A stretch of 54,552 bases of DNA from Chthonomonas sp. UBA2017 (GTDB lineage Bacteria; Armatimonadota; Fimbriimonadia; Fimbriimonadales; Fimbriimonadaceae). The position numbers and the translations under genes were made by a program. Below, one piece after another: positions 41,101 to 49,070 of the stretch (positions are counted from its first letter, which is position 1; each line of letters begins with the position of its first letter). The stretch lies in NCBI GenBank assembly GCA_002335425.1, contig DDCB01000016.1, forward strand, positions 859 to 55,410. Reading direction: 5' to 3'. The notes under the pieces are model-generated. The model worked only from the letters and a program-made list of their open reading frames with translations, did not search any database and was not told the origin of the DNA.

Positions 41101-42660
41101 CAGATCGACACCCGCGGCAATGCTTTCATCGTATCCACTGCCTCCGAGATAGGAGGAAAAGATCAGGCCGGTTCCGGCGGCGTTTAGCTTGAGAACGAAG
41201 CCGTCGCCCGCGTTCGCATCATCCAAAGGATCGGCGTTCTGAATCGAACCCGTTCCTCGGTAGGTATTCATCGAGGGCAAGAAGTTGAGAGTTGGGAAGG
41301 GAGTTGCCGATCCACTCGGGGAGTCGGTGTAGCCGACCACGGCAAGCTGACCCTGTGAGTCGAGGGCCACGTCATTCACGTAGTCCGCCGCGGTCCCACC
41401 CAGGTAACTGGCATAAACGGCCGTCGAGCCGTCTGGACTCAACTTAAAAACGAATCCGTCCCACAGTCCTGGGCCGCCCGCGAACAGGGTCGCGAAGCCA
41501 GCTCCCGTCCCCGGCTGCACGGTCACGAATCCAGTGGAGCCCACAGGAATCAGGTCGTTCGCGATGTTATTGTTAGGAGGTGCGGCTTGGCGAGTCCCTT
41601 GAGTCAGACCGCCGACATAGACTGCACCGGTGCCATCGATGGCCAGACCGTTGATCACGTCGGCTCCATTGCCTCCGATCAGCGTGGACCAGACGATCGT
41701 TTGGGCATCTTGCGACATCTTCGTGACAAAGCTGTCGGTTCCCCCACCAAAAAACTCGTCGTAGGCACCAAACGTCGTCGGGAATGAACCTGAAGTCGTC
41801 GTTCCAGCGACATAGGCGAAGCCGAGATTGTCGGCTGCGACATCATTCACGGCTTCCGAGCCGCCCGCAACGCCCAAAAGCGTGCTATAGACGACGGGGT
41901 CGATCACGAGAGGCTTCGTCTCATCGTAGTCGCCGATTTGGTATCGCACGACTCCGCGCTTGTCGGCCTTGAACCGAATTTGAACCGGTCGCATGGTTGC
42001 GCCGACTTGTTGATAGGCGTAGAGGCCATCGACCTTCAGGTCGCCAAACTGGGTTCCGAGAACCAGCTTATTGTCTTTCGAGACCGAGACGCCTTGGGCG
42101 CCTGGGAAATTGGTTTGGATCTGCGACGGGTCGGCCCCGGGCTTGACGATCAGGTCGAATCGCGAGCGCCCGTTGTCAAAGTAGATTCGGGCATCGATCC
42201 CTTGATAGAGACCTTGGATGCTCGTTTCCCGGTAGGCCTCGGCCCCGGAGTGCACCTTGCCGTTCAAAATGTAGTTGAACTTCGAAGGTAGGTTCTGGCT
42301 CCCTTGGGCTCCAGAGTTCGCGCTCGAGCCGATAAAGTTCATCCCGATGACATGGCCGCTTCGGCGGTAGTTCGGAACCTTCTCGAGAGGTTTGGGGACT
42401 CGGCCCTGGCGCGGCACCTCGGTCAACTTGTAGAGATCGTAAACGACCCCTTGGTTCGTGACCCAGATGTCCATCCCCGGGACTCGGCCCAAGAACCGAG
42501 CTTGAAAATTCCACTGACCGATGTTCTCGGTGAACTGGAACTTCGTGCCTTGGACGGCCTGGTGTCCAGCCTGGCTGGCTGGACCAGAGGCCCCAGCAAG
42601 GCTCGAAAGGACGAGCGTTGCCATCAGGCCAAAAACTGCTTTTCCGCGGAACATACCCAT
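38185..42660 (-). CDS. Large surface protein with SBBP beta-propeller and Ig-like/Calx-beta-like repeats
   Basis: 1491 residues from the ATG at 42660; the ATG two codons later (42654) is equally likely. A signal peptide covers about residues 1-25. Residues 35-245 form the domain that usually precedes SBBP propellers (FQFTENIGQWNFQARFLGRV, GIDARIYFDNGRSRFDLIVK). Residues about 255-770 hold SBBP repeats, each with a strand like STLLGG followed by ...IAVDGTGAVYVGG and FPTT. Residues about 785-1491 hold seven Ig-like repeats of roughly 95 residues with VVGGxxxxGTVTL and IPAGxTTxTF motifs. No anchor or sorting signal follows, so it is probably secreted. TATAAC overlaps the region before the start. 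Confidence 0.85.
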   Translation of the reverse strand: MGMFRGKAVFGLMATLVLSSLAGASGPASQAGHQAVQGTKFQFTENIGQWNFQARFLGRVPGMDIWVTNQGVVYDLYKLTEVPRQGRVPKPLEKVPNYRRSGHVIGMNFIGSSANSGAQGSQNLPSKFNYILNGKVHSGAEAYRETSIQGLYQGIDARIYFDNGRSRFDLIVKPGADPSQIQTNFPGAQGVSVSKDNKLVLGTQFGDLKVDGLYAYQQVGATMRPVQIRFKADKRGVVRYQIGDYDETKPLVIDPVVYSTLLGVAGGSEAVNDVAADNLGFAYVAGTTTSGSFPTTFGAYDEFFGGGTDSFVTKMSQDAQTIVWSTLIGGNGADVINGLAIDGTGAVYVGGLTQGTRQAAPPNNNIANDLIPVGSTGFVTVQPGTGAGFATLFAGGPGLWDGFVFKLSPDGSTAVYASYLGGTAADYVNDVALDSQGQLAVVGYTDSPSGSATPFPTLNFLPSMNTYRGTGSIQNADPLDDANAGDGFVLKLNAAGTGLIFSSYLGGSGYDESIAAGVDLTTDQVFVAGNTQSPGVPPGPTGVGAFPTTVGAFDRTVNGLDAFVSRINAGGSTYVFSTILGGSASEVVGGISIDAAGAAHVAGNTNSNNFPRTAVAYDTTYNQGTDSYLTKFNQNGSALIFSTFMGTAGGTINGVAVDNQNITYVVGTAPAQIFTASPDALQANYAGPPGPVPPPGDAFVLAFNEAGTARLYASYFGGTTTDTGNCIFVDESRNVYFGGQTNSIITDARPFPTTAGVFKEFMVLDLLTPPALPDGFLIKNKIIVPTSLASITIINPASAIVCDDEGATLRVQLTAPASVGGAIVNLSSNNPVASVPNSVTIPQGQTFIDVPVTTQEVDSTRAVQLTASVEGDIRTTLLTVTPWLKILTLGNTTVVGGNSVLGRVTLEKVTPVDRVVNLFSNNAVAPVPATVTVPAGSNTATFPINTFGVAATTVPPVAITATHNSASKSQNLEVTPAVLTSLTFFPNRVSGGAPAVCRVTLNGKVPVNTDIIVDAFPSVVPDIDLDPATAGVQTTRTVTILANSPVTEGRYVEFTVNAPTVAAGTSRTLRARRAATLTEPVTGTLFIDATDIQSISIDLAGNAPYTVSGGTVVTGRVNLNRPAAPGGLPLIVSLTPPTGIATIQAGTQTPGPTTNVLVPAGASASETFTIRTNVIATTTALTVTAARADGSPGTATVIINVTGRTMSLALNPTTVVGGAQNSTGTVTISTPAPAGGLTVALASSNTAAATVPATVLIPAGSTTANFTVTTTAVANSGPVTITATLGALSANAVLNVNTPGVVSLTLNPSALTGGATSTGTVTLNGAAPVGGAVVNLTTSNASVAVPAVSSITIPAGQTTRTFTVNTFPQTQDRTATITATRGPTSASASLLVRSPRLQTLVFKPTTIRVGQQTTGTLTLDQPAPTGGLIIELTNNIQNVLTIPTTVTIPAGSRTTTFKGTARQVSRPIQVTVTAKIRNSTLTVQGKVTINR

Positions 42661-42839
42661 AGTTATAACTCGAAAAACCAAATGACGCTAGATGCACACG
42701 GACGCATCCATCGGAAGTTTGACGTGTCAGACACGCCTTCTGACATCGTTTCTCCCAGGATTTTTGAAAAATTGTCGGTTCGTTCCTCGAAGGCCTCGAT
42801 GCCTTAGGTTCAAAACAGCGATCTCAGGGTCAGGAGCGT

Positions 42840-42845
42840 TATAGT
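42840..42845 (+). promoter_or_regulatory. -10-like TATAGT, 6 nt before ATG
   Basis: TATAGT-AGAGGG-ATG at 42852. The spacer is purine-rich but too close to the ATG for a normal ribosome binding site. Confidence 0.55.
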
Positions 42846-42851
42846 AGAGGG

Positions 42852-43793
42852 ATGCGGACTTACCGATCGTCTCGACTGGCGAGCCCAGATCCCCATGCCG
42901 GCTGGGACACGGCTTTGGAGCACTTTTTCTGGGACCGTTTGGAGCCCGCGTTCGAGGAGGCTCTCCATGCCGGCATCGGTGTTCAGGGCCAATTCAGCAT
43001 CTGGCTGCGCGTGATCGAGGCGGAATATCGGACTCGAGTGTCGTCCCAGATCGAGTCTCTTGCAACTTGGCTAGACTTGGAGTACGTGCCTGAGGAGGTT
43101 GGGGAGCACGTCGAAATCCTGAAGGGACTCGTGTTGCAAGGGTGCCAAGAGGCCGCGCGGCACCTGGACTTTGCCCATGGGACCAAAGTCCTGGTGAGCG
43201 TTCTGGCCCTGGAGACCCAAGCGCCATGGCTGGAAGGGCGGTTTGGCTACTTCGAGGACAAGTACCCGTACGACAAGATCTGCGTGCCACCGATTTACCG
43301 AGAGAATCCGGTGGAGTTCTTACGCACCATTCGCCATGAATACGCCCATGCGATCAATCTGCAGCTCAGCGAAGGAAAAACACCGCGATGGCTGGATGAG
43401 GCGATCGCCATGGTCGTGGCCTCGGAGTCGGATGCGGAGGCTCGCGACGCTTTCTTGCGCGGTCAAGCACCTTGGCGCGATCCCCATGACTTGGACCGGG
43501 CGTTCCAGATCCACCAAGCCGACGTGGACCGACAATCTCAGTTGTGGTACGCCTATCAACAGAGTGCGTGGCTCGGCCGGTACTTGGAGCAGATCGAAGG
43601 CGAACACAAGTTGACCTTGCTTCTCCGCGCCTTTTCCAACAACGACTTCTGGACCGACCTCAAGCTCCGATTGCTGCGCCGCGACCCTGCCGACGAGGCC
43701 CTCACCGAGACTTATGGCATTTCGGAATCGAAGCTCTTCAGTCAGGCCTTCGAATGGCTTGGCTCATCGGAAGCCCAGATCGCGTCTTCCTAA
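42852..43793 (+). CDS. Gluzincin-type zinc peptidase-like protein
   Basis: 313 residues. The zinc-binding HExxH motif is H162-E163-Y-A-H166 in TIRHEYAHAINLQLS, and WLDEAIAMVV 17 residues later gives E183 as the third ligand, as in the peptidase MA group. No signal peptide is seen, so it is either cytoplasmic or exported by another route. The first 120 residues are helical and match no family I know. The gene stands alone between the surface protein and the prepilin-like gene. The substrate is unknown. Confidence 0.78.
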   Translation: MRTYRSSRLASPDPHAGWDTALEHFFWDRLEPAFEEALHAGIGVQGQFSIWLRVIEAEYRTRVSSQIESLATWLDLEYVPEEVGEHVEILKGLVLQGCQEAARHLDFAHGTKVLVSVLALETQAPWLEGRFGYFEDKYPYDKICVPPIYRENPVEFLRTIRHEYAHAINLQLSEGKTPRWLDEAIAMVVASESDAEARDAFLRGQAPWRDPHDLDRAFQIHQADVDRQSQLWYAYQQSAWLGRYLEQIEGEHKLTLLLRAFSNNDFWTDLKLRLLRRDPADEALTETYGISESKLFSQAFEWLGSSEAQIASS

Positions 43794-43820
43794 GCGGCGT
43801 GCAGGAATCAAGTCGCCGCT
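43793..43820. repeat. Perfect inverted repeat starting in a stop codon
   Basis: AGCGGCG and CGCCGCT pair across 14 nt right at the end of the zinc peptidase gene. There is no T-run, so termination is doubtful. Confidence 0.35.
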
Positions 43821-43855
43821 GGCGAACGTCAGGCATGTTAAGATCGAATCTGTTC

Positions 43856-43884
43856 TTGCTTTGCCCATGAACCTGTGATAGAGT
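43856..43884 (+). promoter_or_regulatory. Putative promoter of the prepilin-like gene
   Basis: TTGCTT and TAGAGT stand 17 bp apart, the best -35/-10 pair in the window. The leader would be about 55 nt. A second TATAGT lies at 43919, followed by GAGAGG. Confidence 0.5.
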
Positions 43885-43942
43885 AAGAGTGGATTTCGAT
43901 CCGCATTCATAACCTTAATATAGTGAGAGGTCTTTCGGACTC

Positions 43943-44809
43943 ATGCAGAAACGAAACGCGTTTACGCTGATTGAGTTGCTCGTCGTTGTGGCGATCATCG
44001 CGATCTTAGCGGCCATTCTGTTCCCCGTTTTTGGGCGTGCCAAAGAAACAGCCAAGAAAACTCAGTGCGTCAGCAACATCCGGCAGCTGAGCATGGCGAA
44101 TCTTTCGTACTGCGCCGACTACGAGGACACCTATGCCTTGGCTTTTGTCCGCTCGACAGCGGCCGATGCCTTCAATCCCGGCACTCAAACGGCCTCCTGG
44201 CAAAATCTCGTGATGCCGTACATGAAGAGTTGGGGGCTGAACATTTGTCCCTCTTATCCGCCTTTCAATAAGGCGACGCCTGCCTTTAAGGACCCGTTCA
44301 TCGGGTACGCACTCCCTCCGAAGGCCCAGCTTTACAACCAAGACTCGTGGGCCGACACGTACTATCTGATGCGAAGCGTTCGATGGCAGGGCCTGATGGG
44401 CTCGGGCAATGACAACGGTTGGACCCCGAGCTGTGTCCCGACTCCTAGCTCCAGAACAACTGAAATTCAGAATCCGGCCCAGATGTCGATGGTGGTTGAA
44501 GCCACTGCCCCCGACTGGTGGTTGGTTCGCAATGGCGGTGGCGCGGTCACCAATGCGACCTTCAACTACTACATCGCCAGTTGGTATCCCGAGTATCGCT
44601 CGCAAACGTTCGGTCCGTTGGCTCGACACTTCATGCGACGATGGGACGGAGCCGCAAGCCGATACATCAGCTATCGAAACCAACCCGGGCAGTTGACCGT
44701 GGCCTTCGCCGATGGCAGCGCAAAAGCGATCGACTTCTTCCTTTATCTCCGGCCGAAACGAAATTCGGCCAACGTCGAAGTCTTCTCCTACCTGTGGCCG
44801 TATGAATGA
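43943..44809 (+). CDS. Prepilin-type N-terminal methylation domain protein with H-X9-DG motif
   Basis: 288 residues. The type IV prepilin leader is clear: short basic MQKRNA, then FTLIELLVVVAIIAILAAIL with cleavage before F7 and Glu at mature position 5. The rest resembles the processing-associated group common in Planctomycetes and Armatimonadetes: CVSNIRQLSMANLSYCADY follows the helix, and near the C-terminus a conserved His (ARHFMRRWDG) precedes GQLTVAFADGSAKAID, the H-X9-DG region. It is likely a pseudopilin or a surface protein exported by a type II or IV pilus machine encoded elsewhere. A small lipoprotein gene follows. Confidence 0.9.
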   Translation: MQKRNAFTLIELLVVVAIIAILAAILFPVFGRAKETAKKTQCVSNIRQLSMANLSYCADYEDTYALAFVRSTAADAFNPGTQTASWQNLVMPYMKSWGLNICPSYPPFNKATPAFKDPFIGYALPPKAQLYNQDSWADTYYLMRSVRWQGLMGSGNDNGWTPSCVPTPSSRTTEIQNPAQMSMVVEATAPDWWLVRNGGGAVTNATFNYYIASWYPEYRSQTFGPLARHFMRRWDGAASRYISYRNQPGQLTVAFADGSAKAIDFFLYLRPKRNSANVEVFSYLWPYE

Positions 44810-44834
44810 GCTTCCGGGTAAGAACAGAACCGTC

Positions 44835-45011
44835 ATGATGAAAAAATTGATTCAAGTCTTCGCCGTGCTCGCTCTTCTGGGCGGAGTCCTGGCTGGCTGT
44901 GGGAAAAAGGAACAGGCCGTCGATCCGGCTGATCCAAACCTGAGCAAGAACACCGGCGAACCCGTCATGGGCGGTCCGGGCGGAGATGCTCCGTCGTCCA
45001 AACCCAAGTAA
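44835..45011 (+). CDS. Small lipoprotein
   Basis: 58 residues from the first of two adjacent ATGs; an ATG 11 codons upstream that overlaps the prepilin stop is possible but would weaken the signal peptide. MMKKLIQVFAVLALLGGVLAGC is a typical lipoprotein signal with C22 as lipid site. The mature part is only 37 residues of polar, Gly/Pro-rich sequence (GKKEQAVDPADPNLSKNTGE). No function is known. It is linked to the prepilin-like gene and followed at once by a strong terminator. Confidence 0.7.
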   Translation: MMKKLIQVFAVLALLGGVLAGCGKKEQAVDPADPNLSKNTGEPVMGGPGGDAPSSKPK

Positions 45012-45032
45012 GGCCCTGGCGCCCGACTTCCG

Positions 45033-45068
45033 ATCCCTCTCGGCCTTAAGTCCGAGGGGGATTTTTTT
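45033..45068 (+). terminator. Terminator of the prepilin/lipoprotein unit
   Basis: ATCCCTCTCGG pairs with CCGAGGGGGAT, followed by seven T. The T-run and one arm also encode the last residues (KNPPRT) of the convergent glycosyltransferase. Confidence 0.85.
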
Positions 45069-46143
45069 GGCCCGGATAGACCCGGCCTTTCCACTGCACT
45101 TTTCCGGCGAAGTGCCAGTAGGCCGATCGCAAAAAGACACCCGCCGCCACCACACAAGACACTGGGTAAGTCAAGAGCACCCAAATCGGCATCCGCGAGA
45201 TGACGAGTGTCGCCCCCCAACTCGCGCCAAACAAGGCCGCGGGAATCGGAGATCTCAAAAGAAGTGGCCCCACTCCAACCGCGAGGAAGAGCACCGTCAA
45301 GGCGAGGGTCCCGGGCCAGCGACCGATCTCAAAGACGTTCTTCGACATCCCGTCGAGAGCTTCTCGTGGCGATCCGTACATCCGGACCTGGAGCACCGAG
45401 CTGAGGTCGAAAACCGAGACTCGAACCTTCCTTTTGCGCAGCCACGCCCCGATTCGCACATCTTCCAGAATCGCTCCGGCGAACTCCTGGTGGGGCCAAA
45501 GCTCCGAATAGGTACTGGCGCGCCACATGGTGCATTGACCGTTGGTGAAGCCGTTGTGCCCGAGGCGAATCCGTCCTACCAGACCGAACGGATTCGTAGC
45601 GAGCAAGATCCAAGGCATCCAGGCCAGGAACATCGGCTCCAAGCTCCGCCCAGGAGTGAATTGGGGAAAGCCCGTCAGAACCGGGGAGCGCCCTCCTTCG
45701 GAATGGATCATCGCTTGGATCGATTCAGCCCACCCGGGCTTGACCCGAACATCGGCGTCCAAGAAGAAGAGCCAAGAAGCCGGACTGTCTTCGGCTGCCG
45801 CCAAGGCAAGCTGGTGGCACGCTCGGTTTTTGCCCGTCCAACCCTCGGGGAGCGGTCCGCTCGGTCGCACGACGATGGCACCCGCTTGGGTCGCGATCGC
45901 GGCCGTCCCGTCGGAGCTCTCGTCGTCAAAAACGTACACCCGGACCCCAGTCTTGAGAAGTTCAGGAAGGAGCTGCTTGAGGTTAACGGCCTCGTTTCTT
46001 GCTGGAATGAGAATGCAAAAGTTGAGCGGCGCAGCCTCCGGGTGGTTTCGGCGGGGGCGAAGCATGGCCGCCGCATTGGTCAGTGCGACAAAGAGAAGCA
46101 CTCCCCCGAGCACCGTCAGAACAACCGAAAGAATCGAGGTCAC
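45046..46143 (-). CDS. Membrane-bound glycosyltransferase family 2, CrtQ/CruG/HpnB-like
   Basis: 365 residues from a GTG set by CACAAT 6 nt upstream. An N-terminal helix (SILSVVLTVLGGVLLFVALT) is followed by a GT-A domain: FCILIPARNEAVNLKQLLPE, VYVFDDESSDGTAAIA, SWLFFLDADVRVKPGW with the metal-binding DAD, and GAILEDVRIGAWLRKRK with the catalytic ED. Two or three C-terminal helices end in the AYWHFAGKVQWKGRVYP motif shared by CrtQ and HpnB enzymes. Given the divergent carotenoid genes 33 nt away, it likely puts a sugar on a carotenoid hydroxyl (CruG) or carboxyl (CrtQ) group. Its last codons lie inside a terminator of the other strand. Confidence 0.82.
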   Translation of the reverse strand: MTSILSVVLTVLGGVLLFVALTNAAAMLRPRRNHPEAAPLNFCILIPARNEAVNLKQLLPELLKTGVRVYVFDDESSDGTAAIATQAGAIVVRPSGPLPEGWTGKNRACHQLALAAAEDSPASWLFFLDADVRVKPGWAESIQAMIHSEGGRSPVLTGFPQFTPGRSLEPMFLAWMPWILLATNPFGLVGRIRLGHNGFTNGQCTMWRASTYSELWPHQEFAGAILEDVRIGAWLRKRKVRVSVFDLSSVLQVRMYGSPREALDGMSKNVFEIGRWPGTLALTVLFLAVGVGPLLLRSPIPAALFGASWGATLVISRMPIWVLLTYPVSCVVAAGVFLRSAYWHFAGKVQWKGRVYPGQKNPPRT

Positions 46144-46149
46144 GTCGGT

Positions 46150-46155
46150 ATTGTG
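46150..46155 (-). promoter_or_regulatory. -10-like CACAAT, 6 nt before the GTG of the glycosyltransferase
   Basis: On the minus strand, CACAAT-ACCGAC-GTG. On the plus strand TAGGGT (46169-46174) lies 2 nt before the ATG of the CruF-like gene. So the two halves of the carotenoid cluster diverge from a region of about 30 bp. Confidence 0.5.
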
Positions 46156-46176
46156 GCGCGAATTCGGGTAGGGTCC

Positions 46177-46947
46177 ATGCGTCAAATGAAGGTCCAGGGC
46201 CCTTTCCCGTTCGCGTTCCAGCTTTATGGGGGCCTCGTCGCGTTTGCCGCTGCCGGGAGCCTCGGTTCGCATGTTTCGGGTTTCGATCCGGGATGGATCG
46301 CCCCGATCGTGGCTGCCCTGATGATCCTTTCTGGGGCAGGCGTCATGCTGACTAGCTACTCGGGTCCCCGTTGGGTGCTGGTTGGGGTCTTGGTGCTTGG
46401 GGCGGGGAGCGAGGTTCTGGGCCTTTACACCGGATTTCCGTTTGGCGTCTATTCGTACACTTCAGCGTGGTGGCCCACGATTGTGATCCCAGGCAATCAG
46501 CCTTTTCCGCTGCTGTTGCCTTTGGCGTGGCTCATGATGACAGGCAGCGCATGGGCCCTCGCGAGTCGATTCTCATCCCAGCCCGGGGTGGTGGCAGTTC
46601 TTTCGGGCCTCGCCGCGGCCCTGATCGACCTGCCGATGGAGGCCGTGATGGTGGGTCCGCTCGGATATTGGGCTTGGGCGGAACCTGCGCTGCCGTTTGG
46701 CGCCCCCTTGTCCAACTTCCTAGGTTGGTGGCTCGTTTCCGGGCTGGCGGCCTATGCGCTCAGTCGGGCTCAACCTCGCGGAGTCATTCCGCGGGCCGAG
46801 ATGGTCTGGGTGGCCGTCCTGTTCGGGCTGTTCCTCGCCCTCGTCGCGTTCTTGAATCTGCTGTTCTGGGCGGGCGGATCGCTTTTGGCGATCTCGGCGG
46901 TTTTTGCGGCTCTGGGTCGGCTACCAGGGCCGCAGAGCAATTCGTAG
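46177..46947 (+). CDS. Carotenoid biosynthesis membrane protein, CruF-like
   Basis: 256 residues with about seven membrane helices. It matches the DUF422/CruF group, whose members hydrate the C-1',2' double bond of acyclic carotenoid ends (as in Deinococcus and cyanobacteria). Family features include ALIDLPMEAVMVGPLGYWAW and the preceding YTGFPFGVYSYTSAWWPTIV. A second ATG three codons later is possible. It lies 33 nt from the divergent glycosyltransferase, recalling the cruF-cruG pair, and 10 nt before the desaturase gene. Some homologues in C30 pathways are annotated without a tested role, so hydratase activity is inference. Confidence 0.8.
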   Translation: MRQMKVQGPFPFAFQLYGGLVAFAAAGSLGSHVSGFDPGWIAPIVAALMILSGAGVMLTSYSGPRWVLVGVLVLGAGSEVLGLYTGFPFGVYSYTSAWWPTIVIPGNQPFPLLLPLAWLMMTGSAWALASRFSSQPGVVAVLSGLAAALIDLPMEAVMVGPLGYWAWAEPALPFGAPLSNFLGWWLVSGLAAYALSRAQPRGVIPRAEMVWVAVLFGLFLALVAFLNLLFWAGGSLLAISAVFAALGRLPGPQSNS

Positions 46948-46957
46948 GACTCACTGC

Positions 46958-48400
46958 ATGGCGAGGCGACATTTTGTGGTGATCGGAGGGGGATTGGGAG
47001 GGCTCGCGACCGCCCTTCGGCTCAGCCATCGCGGACATCAGGTCACGCTTCTGGAGAAAACTGACCAGATCGGAGGTCGAAATCGACGCCAAACTCTGGC
47101 CGGGTGCGAATTTGATGGCGGCCCGACCTTGATGATGATGCTCGATCCGTTTCGCAAGCTATTCGCCGATGTCGGCGAGCGACTTGAGGACCATCTGACT
47201 CTCACTTTGTGCGATCCAAGCTATCGAGTCTTTTATCGCGACGGAGCGCGACTGGAAGGCACCCCGAACATCGCCCGGATGTTGGAGCAGATTCAGAAGC
47301 TGAGCGGTCCCGACGAGGCAGCCCGCTATCCAGGGTTGATCGGCGAGCTCGCCGAGCTCTATCACGCCTCGATCCCTCACTTCGTCCGGAAAAACTACCG
47401 CAGTCTCTGGGACTTCGCAAGCCCGGCCCAGCTCAAGCGAGTCGTCCAGCACCGGATGTTGAGCAACCTCGGTCGCCGGATCGATCAGCGATTTTCCGAT
47501 CCGCGTCTCCGCATGCTCTTCAGCTTTCAGACCATGTATTTGGGTCTCTCGCCCTACGATGCGCCGTGGGTTTATGCGACGCTGACCTATATGGAGTACG
47601 GCGAGGGCATCTGGTACCCACAAGGTGGCATGCCCGCGATCTGTGAGGCCGTCGCTCGTCTCGCCCAAGCCCGAGGCACCGAGATTCGACTGTCGAGCCC
47701 CGTGGCTCGGATGGAGGCTCGCTCGGTCACGCTCGAATCCGGCGAGACCCTCACCGCTGATGCCGTCATTTGCAATGCGGACCTGCCCTATGCCCAAGAA
47801 AAGTTGGCCGTCCGGCCAAAGCAGGGACGCGAGCGAAGGCACTCTTGCAGCGCGCTCGTCTTCTACTGGCCCTATGAAGGCTCATTGCCCGAGCTGTTGC
47901 ACCACAACATCTTCTTTGGCCGAGACTTTCGCGGCAATCTTCAAGCGATCTTTAAGGACCTTCAACTCCCCGAAGACCCGGCCTTCTATGCTTGCGTCAG
48001 CAGCCAAACCGACTCCGAGCTGACTCCCCCCGGCTGGTCGAATCTTTATGTGCTCGTGCCTTGCCCAAACCTCGACCGCCCCTTTACCGACTCAGACCTG
48101 GAATCTCTGCGATCCCAAGTTTTTGCCCGATTGGCCGAAGAGACCTCGTTCCAGCCAGACCGAGTTCGCGGTGAAGCGCTCCGCACGCCTCGCACGTGGC
48201 AAAGTGAACTGAATCTGAACAAGGGCGCGGCTTTCGGACTGAGCCACGATACGTTTCAGAGCGCCTTCATGCGGCCGCCCAACATTCGTGAGGGGATCTA
48301 CTACGTCGGGGCGAGCACCGTCCCGGGGAATGGGCTGCCCATGGTGCTGATCAGCGCCGAGCTCGCCGAGGATCGGCTCGAACGCGATGGATATCTCTAG
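46958..48400 (+). CDS. Phytoene desaturase family oxidoreductase (CrtI/CrtN-like)
   Basis: 480 residues. FAD-dependent introduction of double bonds into phytoene or diapophytoene. The dinucleotide-binding motif HFVVIGGGLGGLATALRLSH (residues 5-24) is followed by VTLLEKTDQIGGRN; WYPQGGMPAICEAVARLAQA in the middle and YYVGASTVPGNGLPMVLISA at the end are the CrtI/CrtN signature. The ATG has AGGA about 10 nt upstream. It is a full-length enzyme and its stop overlaps the acyltransferase gene by 14 nt. C40 or C30 substrate cannot be decided from sequence by eye. Confidence 0.9.
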   Translation: MARRHFVVIGGGLGGLATALRLSHRGHQVTLLEKTDQIGGRNRRQTLAGCEFDGGPTLMMMLDPFRKLFADVGERLEDHLTLTLCDPSYRVFYRDGARLEGTPNIARMLEQIQKLSGPDEAARYPGLIGELAELYHASIPHFVRKNYRSLWDFASPAQLKRVVQHRMLSNLGRRIDQRFSDPRLRMLFSFQTMYLGLSPYDAPWVYATLTYMEYGEGIWYPQGGMPAICEAVARLAQARGTEIRLSSPVARMEARSVTLESGETLTADAVICNADLPYAQEKLAVRPKQGRERRHSCSALVFYWPYEGSLPELLHHNIFFGRDFRGNLQAIFKDLQLPEDPAFYACVSSQTDSELTPPGWSNLYVLVPCPNLDRPFTDSDLESLRSQVFARLAEETSFQPDRVRGEALRTPRTWQSELNLNKGAAFGLSHDTFQSAFMRPPNIREGIYYVGASTVPGNGLPMVLISAELAEDRLERDGYL

Positions 48401-49070
48401 GCAAGAGCAAGGCTTCCTCGGACGTCAGGTCGGCGCGATGATCCGCCGCTCTGTTCGACGCCGCTTTCGGAATGTGTATTGGATGCCCCCGGCGCTGCCG
48501 CTCCCCCAAGGACCGAAGATCCTCGTCGCCAATCATCACGGCTGGTTTGATGGGTACTTGATGTTCCTGCTGATCCAGGAGCTTCACGTCGTCTGCCGAG
48601 ACTGGATCGCGGAATTTGATTCCTTTCCGCTCTTTGCCAAAATCGGCGGGATGCCCTTCCCTCCTGATTCGCCCGAGCGACGCATGCAAACGATCCGTGA
48701 GACGATTCGTTGGATGAGGCAAGGGGGCTCGATGGTGCTTTTTGCCGAGGGCGTCTTGCACGATCCGCCGGAGATTCTCCCCCTCGGCTCCGGACTGGCT
48801 ACGCTCTGCCGAAAGGTGCCGGGAGTCCATGTGGTCCCCGTCGCGATTCACTACTTGATGTCCCTGCACGAGCGGCCGGAAGCGTTCCTTCGCGTGGGCC
48901 CGCCCCGGGTACCGGGCGAGGACGTTCTTTCGGTAACCCAGGCTGATTTGGGGTCAGAATTAACCACAACCCAGCAGGAGGCGAGCCTACGGCTCCCGAA
49001 GTGGAAACTTCTGCATGCGGGCACGCCCTCGGTGAACGAGCGGTGGGATGTGCGCAAGTTCAAGCGATGA
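48387..49070 (+). CDS. PlsC-like acyltransferase, candidate carotenoid-glycoside acyltransferase
   Basis: 227 residues. The HxxxxD motif is H50...D55 in LVANHHGWFDGYLMF, and the following MVLFAEGVLHDPP is the FxEG-like block of glycerolipid acyltransferases; there is no membrane helix of note. It overlaps the desaturase by 14 nt and the carotenoid synthase by 4 nt (ATGA), so it belongs to the same translational unit. In staphyloxanthin synthesis CrtO acylates the glucose; this protein is a candidate for an equivalent step. It is not similar enough to CrtO to be sure, and a role in ordinary lipid synthesis remains possible. Confidence 0.78.
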   Translation: MDISRQEQGFLGRQVGAMIRRSVRRRFRNVYWMPPALPLPQGPKILVANHHGWFDGYLMFLLIQELHVVCRDWIAEFDSFPLFAKIGGMPFPPDSPERRMQTIRETIRWMRQGGSMVLFAEGVLHDPPEILPLGSGLATLCRKVPGVHVVPVAIHYLMSLHERPEAFLRVGPPRVPGEDVLSVTQADLGSELTTTQQEASLRLPKWKLLHAGTPSVNERWDVRKFKR

